NCBI RefSeq assembly: GCF_001649575.2
Contig: NC_051431.1
Span: 16,836,173-16,900,172, forward strand
Source: Kryptolebias marmoratus
Taxonomy: Eukaryota > Chordata > Actinopteri > Cyprinodontiformes > Rivulidae
DNA: 64,000 bases
Reading direction: 5' to 3'
Of the stretch, positions 59,666 through 64,000 are shown in pieces. The notes below the pieces were generated by a model, which saw nothing but the letters and a program-made list of their open reading frames with translations, was not told the origin of the DNA and did not search any database. Both the position numbers and the translations under genes were made by a program. Position 1 is the first letter of the stretch. Each line of letters starts with the position of its first letter.

Positions 59666-61580
59666 AAAATAGAAATATTTATATTGGATAAGGCATATGC
59701 TCTGAATATTTTTGACTTGGGTTCAAAACGTCACCAACCGTTTGTGTTAGAATATATTTTTTTAATTTGCCCACTGTTTAATCTTCATTCACTTTTCATT
59801 AAATGATCCGGTACCCCCTCTTTTTTTTACCATATTTTTAGTTCCTTTTGTATTTTTTTTTAGGCAAGTCAATAAATTTGATGGGATATCTTACAGGATC
59901 ACAGCAGAAAAGAAACCTACTCGATTCTGCTGCTTATCAGTGATGTCAAAGTGTCAAGGTGTCATAAAGCTTTTAACTCGTAGATAAGACTCTCTAACAA
60001 CATCCTGGTTTCGTTTTCTAATCCCTTTTGCTTCCACATGTGCTTTAAAACCTTTTGCACTGCTGATTCACATGCACAGAGACCTCTGAACGGAACCCAT
60101 CTGATATCTCCGCTCTCCTGCACGTCCAGTAATTCAGTTTTGTGGATGTGAATAATTCTGTCCTCGAGGTACATTTGACTTTGTGTGGCTGTGGGATATT
60201 TTTCTTGTTAGGCTTCAGTCCTGATAAGCTATTTTTTTATTGTAATGTGTCTCATAAGGAAATATGGTTATTGTCCTTTCTTTCCTCCAGAGTTTAAGTG
60301 TAAAGCACTATCCAGGGTGTGAGATTGCATGCACTCCAGGGTTAGTGCGTGCTCTGCTTCATTATCGAGAGGAAATTGTTTGTATAAATTGTACTCTGAT
60401 TTTTTTTTTTTTCGCACTTCGGGAAGACGGGGCGCCATAGCAACAAATCAGAGCCTGTGTGGCTATTTCACACACAAACACAAGCCCGCGTGCACACACA
60501 CACACAGGCGCTGTCGTCATTACCACTTGTAGCAACTATTCAATCTGTTCAGCAGCAGATAGTCTCTGTGCGGTTTCCTGATTTGTCGAGCTGAGGAACC
60601 AATTAGACGGCAGAACTGAAAGAGACAAAGAAGGCGCACGTCCGTCTGATCCGTCTGCTTTTTCTTCACTTTAACTTACCGTTTCACAAATAAAAATTTA
60701 AATCCTTTGATTTCTTTCAAACGCACATCACAAACAAACGCCGAGCGCAGTCTGTTGTGTAACGCTGCTGGACTCTGGTACCCACGCCTCATTAGCTGTT
60801 GGGTGATTTCGTGCGAGGAAGTAAAAGAAAAGGAACAAGAGAAGGATGTGTGAGAGGGTGGAGGATGAAGTTTGTTGGTTTGCTGCAGTGTGTGTGTGTA
60901 TGAGTGTCTGGTTTTTTAACCCTTGTAGCCCCTGCTTGATATCTTCCATCTATTAATTTTTTAGTTTCTTTCTGCAGCTGCTGCTGCAATGTTTTCTCTT
61001 CCCATATTGCCTCTTTTGGGCTCTTTCCGTCTCACTCTCCAGACTCCCGAGTCTTTGTTTTCTGTCTCTCCATCTTTTAACCTCGCTCTAACTTCTTCTA
61101 CCTTCCTAGAGAATTTCTGCAGCACTCACTTTCTTTCCCTTGGTTTGTGTGTGTGTGTGTTTATGTTCTGCAGCGCACATCAACAAGCATGTGTTCAATG
61201 TTACGACAACCGTGCGTCAGCTGCGACATCTTTTGAATTTTTCAGCTGATCCCGACGTTATCAGAGGCTACGCTGATTGTGACTGACAGTGCTGCTCCAC
61301 CTTAACTTCCTGTTCGGGAAACTGATTTCCTTCCATCCCATTGTTTCCCTCCTCATCTCCTTGTGGTCTGTCTTCTGCCTCGTTATCTTCCTTATCTTTC
61401 CCCTTTCCTCACGCCGCTCGCTGTTTCACCTTTGACACGAGCAGCGAGCCCCTACCACTGAAGGAAGGAAATGGGTGTGTGAGTTTCTGTGCGCTGCAAT
61501 GTTTGCTGAGAGGTACATCAGGAACAAAACAACTACAACAAGAGAGATGCTGTGCATGCGCACAAACACACATTTTAAGC
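59666..61580. other. Gene-free intronic stretch
   Basis: AT-rich part followed by a pyrimidine-rich tract at about 61000-61400. Short GT runs only. No exon recognised. Confidence 0.6.
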
Positions 61581-61953
61581 CAGGGGTCATCAACTAAATT
61601 TGCTCAAGGGCCAGATTTTTTTCTAATCAGAGAGTTCAAGGGCCAGCATCTGATTGGCCATCTTTCTGGTAATTGTGCAGTTATTTCTATCTCTGCTGCC
61701 ATAAATAGATGGCATTTACCTTGTTTTATTTTTCAAAAGTTTTGGACAATGCTTCGCTTCTTCTTTTTTTTTCTTTCTTTTGTTTGAGAAGCTGGTTGTG
61801 ACTACACCTGTGAATCACTTTACATGAACTGTAAATGTTAAAAATTATGACAGAAGCTAAATATACTGAAAAGGAAATATGCCAAGAGTGATCTTGATTT
61901 AATAATGGTTTAATTCTTCCCTGCCCAAATGGGCCAGCAATTGATGAACACTC
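61581..61953. mobile_element. hAT-like non-autonomous element
   Basis: The left end caggggtcatcaactaaatt with gggccag and the right end gggccagcaattgatgaaca form a degenerate inverted pair of the type seen in hAT elements (caggggtc..gggcc). About 373 bp, no transposase frame. Confidence 0.55.
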
Positions 61954-63214
61954 TTTTAAGCCATTTAGTTGTATAAAAGTGTCTATTTTAATCATTTATG
62001 TTGGAAAAAACTTGCTAATTGAGGATGTCAGTTTTTGAGGTGTGCATAAAGCTAAGTGTATATGTGAATAAACTTGATAAAAGGCAAAAAAAGCTTTTTT
62101 TTGCTATCTATCCAAAGACAGTTATTTTATTACATTAGAGTATTACAAATAGATCTCAAAATTTCTGATGTGAGTAATAAATGATCTGAACAAATATAAT
62201 ACAAATTAGATTAAAAGAAAAGCTTTAGGTCACTGCCACACACCTGATGTCACAACTCTTTTAAAGACTGTAATTAAAGCAGAACCTTTCTAAGTTTACA
62301 TCCCTTGTTGGAAAAATGTAAGATTTCTCCACTTCTCCATAAGAAGCACAGATCACAGCTGAGCTGCTGGTCTTCAGAGCCAGGCGGAGCTGAAAGAAGA
62401 AAACTGCAGACCTGTGTTATTCTGACGCTGCTCTTCAATGGATAATGAGGATTTGTCCAAAATGTTGCTACATTTAAATCCTCGCTGCGTTATGTAAAAT
62501 TAAATAAGACAAGCAGAAAGGTTGGCAACAATGAGAGGAATAAAGAGAATTAAGAGAATCAAACTCTCTGGCACACTGAGCTTACTGCTTTGTTGTGTGG
62601 GTGTGTTTTTTTTTTTCAAATACTTACATTCACTTAAAAGTGGGCAGGCATTGGAAGAGGTCACACGAGGAAAGCTCTAAATAACGTTCTGTTCTCATGA
62701 TAATAAAAAAAACATAAAAAACACAAATTGTACTTCTCTAAGTACCATCTTCAGATTCAACTCCACCATTAGCGAGTACAGTCGGTTTTTCAGGTACAAA
62801 AAACTGAAGGTCAATTGCGTAAAAAAGGCCATGTCAATCAGGTTTGTCCAGGTTCATAATCCAATCTGTCATCATTTCAAATCTATATTGAATGATTTGT
62901 GATCAGTGAATCAAATTTCTCTCGTATTAAGCCTAAATTTTAAATGCCACGGTCTGTTTTTGCATCTTTGTTCTTGTTTCTAGAGGAACCGGATGAACCG
63001 GTTGCCATGAAAATACTCATTTGTTGCAGATGCAGTAATCCTTGTAAACTATTTTTAAATCTCTGCCAGCATAACTTACATAGCCGTGTCTCGAGTGATG
63101 AGATTTAAGATGTTTGGATGTCCACATAGTGTTTTTCTTCAGCAGAAAAGCCCTGACAGGACCCGAGGAGGACTTCATCAAACCCCCAGCTTTTTTATCA
63201 GATAAATTGCTCTT

Positions 63215-63253
<39 letters not shown>

Positions 63254-64000
63254 TCGACGTCACGGCTGACAACATGCTTGCAGTCACAGAGTGATAAAAG
63301 CACAATTCACACCAACAAAGTCCAGTGTCTGGCCAAGCTGCTCCCAAAAATGGACTCTCTTGTTTTGTTATTAGGAGAATTCTTCCTGTTTTTTTTTTTT
63401 TTTTTTTTTTTAAGTTTGTGAGGGTGGTATGAATTGGACTGATGCACCCAGATCTGGTCTGCCTTCACTTTCTTGTTGCCACTAATGAGTTCTACTAATG
63501 TGATTCAGGAAAAGGAGTAAAGGGAAATGATTTTTATTGTAACTTGAAGGAAATTGATGTTAAAAACTGAGGCACTTGGAGTAAAAAAAAAAAAAAAGTT
63601 GATTGGATGCCACCTTCATGAGCGCCCTCCTCCAATCACATCAACAAAGCACTGAAAGTGAAGTGAGTCGGTGATCAAAAACTGGCACTGTCAGCTGGTA
63701 AACTGCTCCTGGCTGACAGTCTGAGATGATATTTTATGGGTTTTTGTGCTTTGGCCAAAAATGGTTAGCTTGGAGGCAGATTAGAGGGATTCTCACACAA
63801 TTGGGATCTTGTGAAACTAATAATAATCCAGTTATCCCACTACATTTCCCCCCAATCAGCTGGAAAAAGAGGTATAACATTCTGAGTGCACCTTTTTATG
63901 TTTTTGCATGCAGCTGCTGTTTATATTAAGAACATTAAGAAATAGCTAGGGACACCCGGTCTTTAATAGTATATGCTGTTTGCATCATACAACAATGGCA
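61954..64000. other. Gene-free intronic stretch to window end
   Basis: AT-rich with a GT array (63222-63247), a 23-bp poly-T (63389-63411) and poly-A (63583-63597). No exon, RNA gene or structured repeat recognised. Confidence 0.6.
63222..63247. repeat. (GT)n microsatellite
   Basis: GT run of about 26 bp followed by GAGAGAG. Confidence 0.95.

Overview
This is a window of a teleost fish genome. The evidence is diploid-style non-coding DNA, dense microsatellites (CA, TA, GATA, TGGA) and relics of fish-type transposons: L2/Rex-like and R4-like LINEs, Tc1-like elements, hAT-like ends, a tRNA-like SINE and several non-autonomous inverted-repeat families. I cannot name the species. There is no bacterial or viral gene content, so operons, ribosome binding sites and CRISPR do not apply.

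The one protein-coding gene I can name is pde2a, on the + strand. A CpG-rich promoter occupies about 19.19-20.34 kb. Inside it, 20053-20111 is the first coding exon. It encodes MGQACGHALLCRSQPPSSE plus two bases of the next codon, and ends at a GTGAGT donor at 20112. This is the dual-acylation N terminus of the membrane-targeted PDE2A3 isoform of the cGMP-stimulated cyclic nucleotide phosphodiesterase 2A. The promoter carries a perfect SRF/CArG box and a CCAAT box. An upstream ATG seven bases before the start opens a short uORF that overlaps the coding start.

Positions 1 to about 19.2 kb are upstream intergenic DNA with no recognisable gene. One weak minus-strand exon-like segment with a good donor lies at 15434-15660. 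From 20112 to 64000 is pde2a intron 1, at least 43.9 kb long. I found neither exon 2 nor mir-139, which other vertebrates host in this gene.

The repeat layer explains most of the other structure. A modular family, called family A here, has 7 copies. It is built from a monomer of about 230-280 bp repeated 1-3 times, capped by the near-palindrome gcattccttgaaggaatgc, and carries a YY1-like core. Family B is a palindromic element with about 46-bp arms, including a tandem pair at 50.87-51.29 kb. A Tc1-like element at 12.7-13.4 kb is split by a LINE fragment. A TTAA-flanked inverted-repeat element at 8.3-9.1 kb contains a GATA-tailed repeat. A LINE at 25.48-26.65 kb has a TA microsatellite inside its reading frame. 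A perfect 18-bp-arm hairpin at 27595-27634 contains octamer (ATGCAAAT) motifs. I see no wholly new biological system. The family A architecture and the pde2a leader are the most interesting items.
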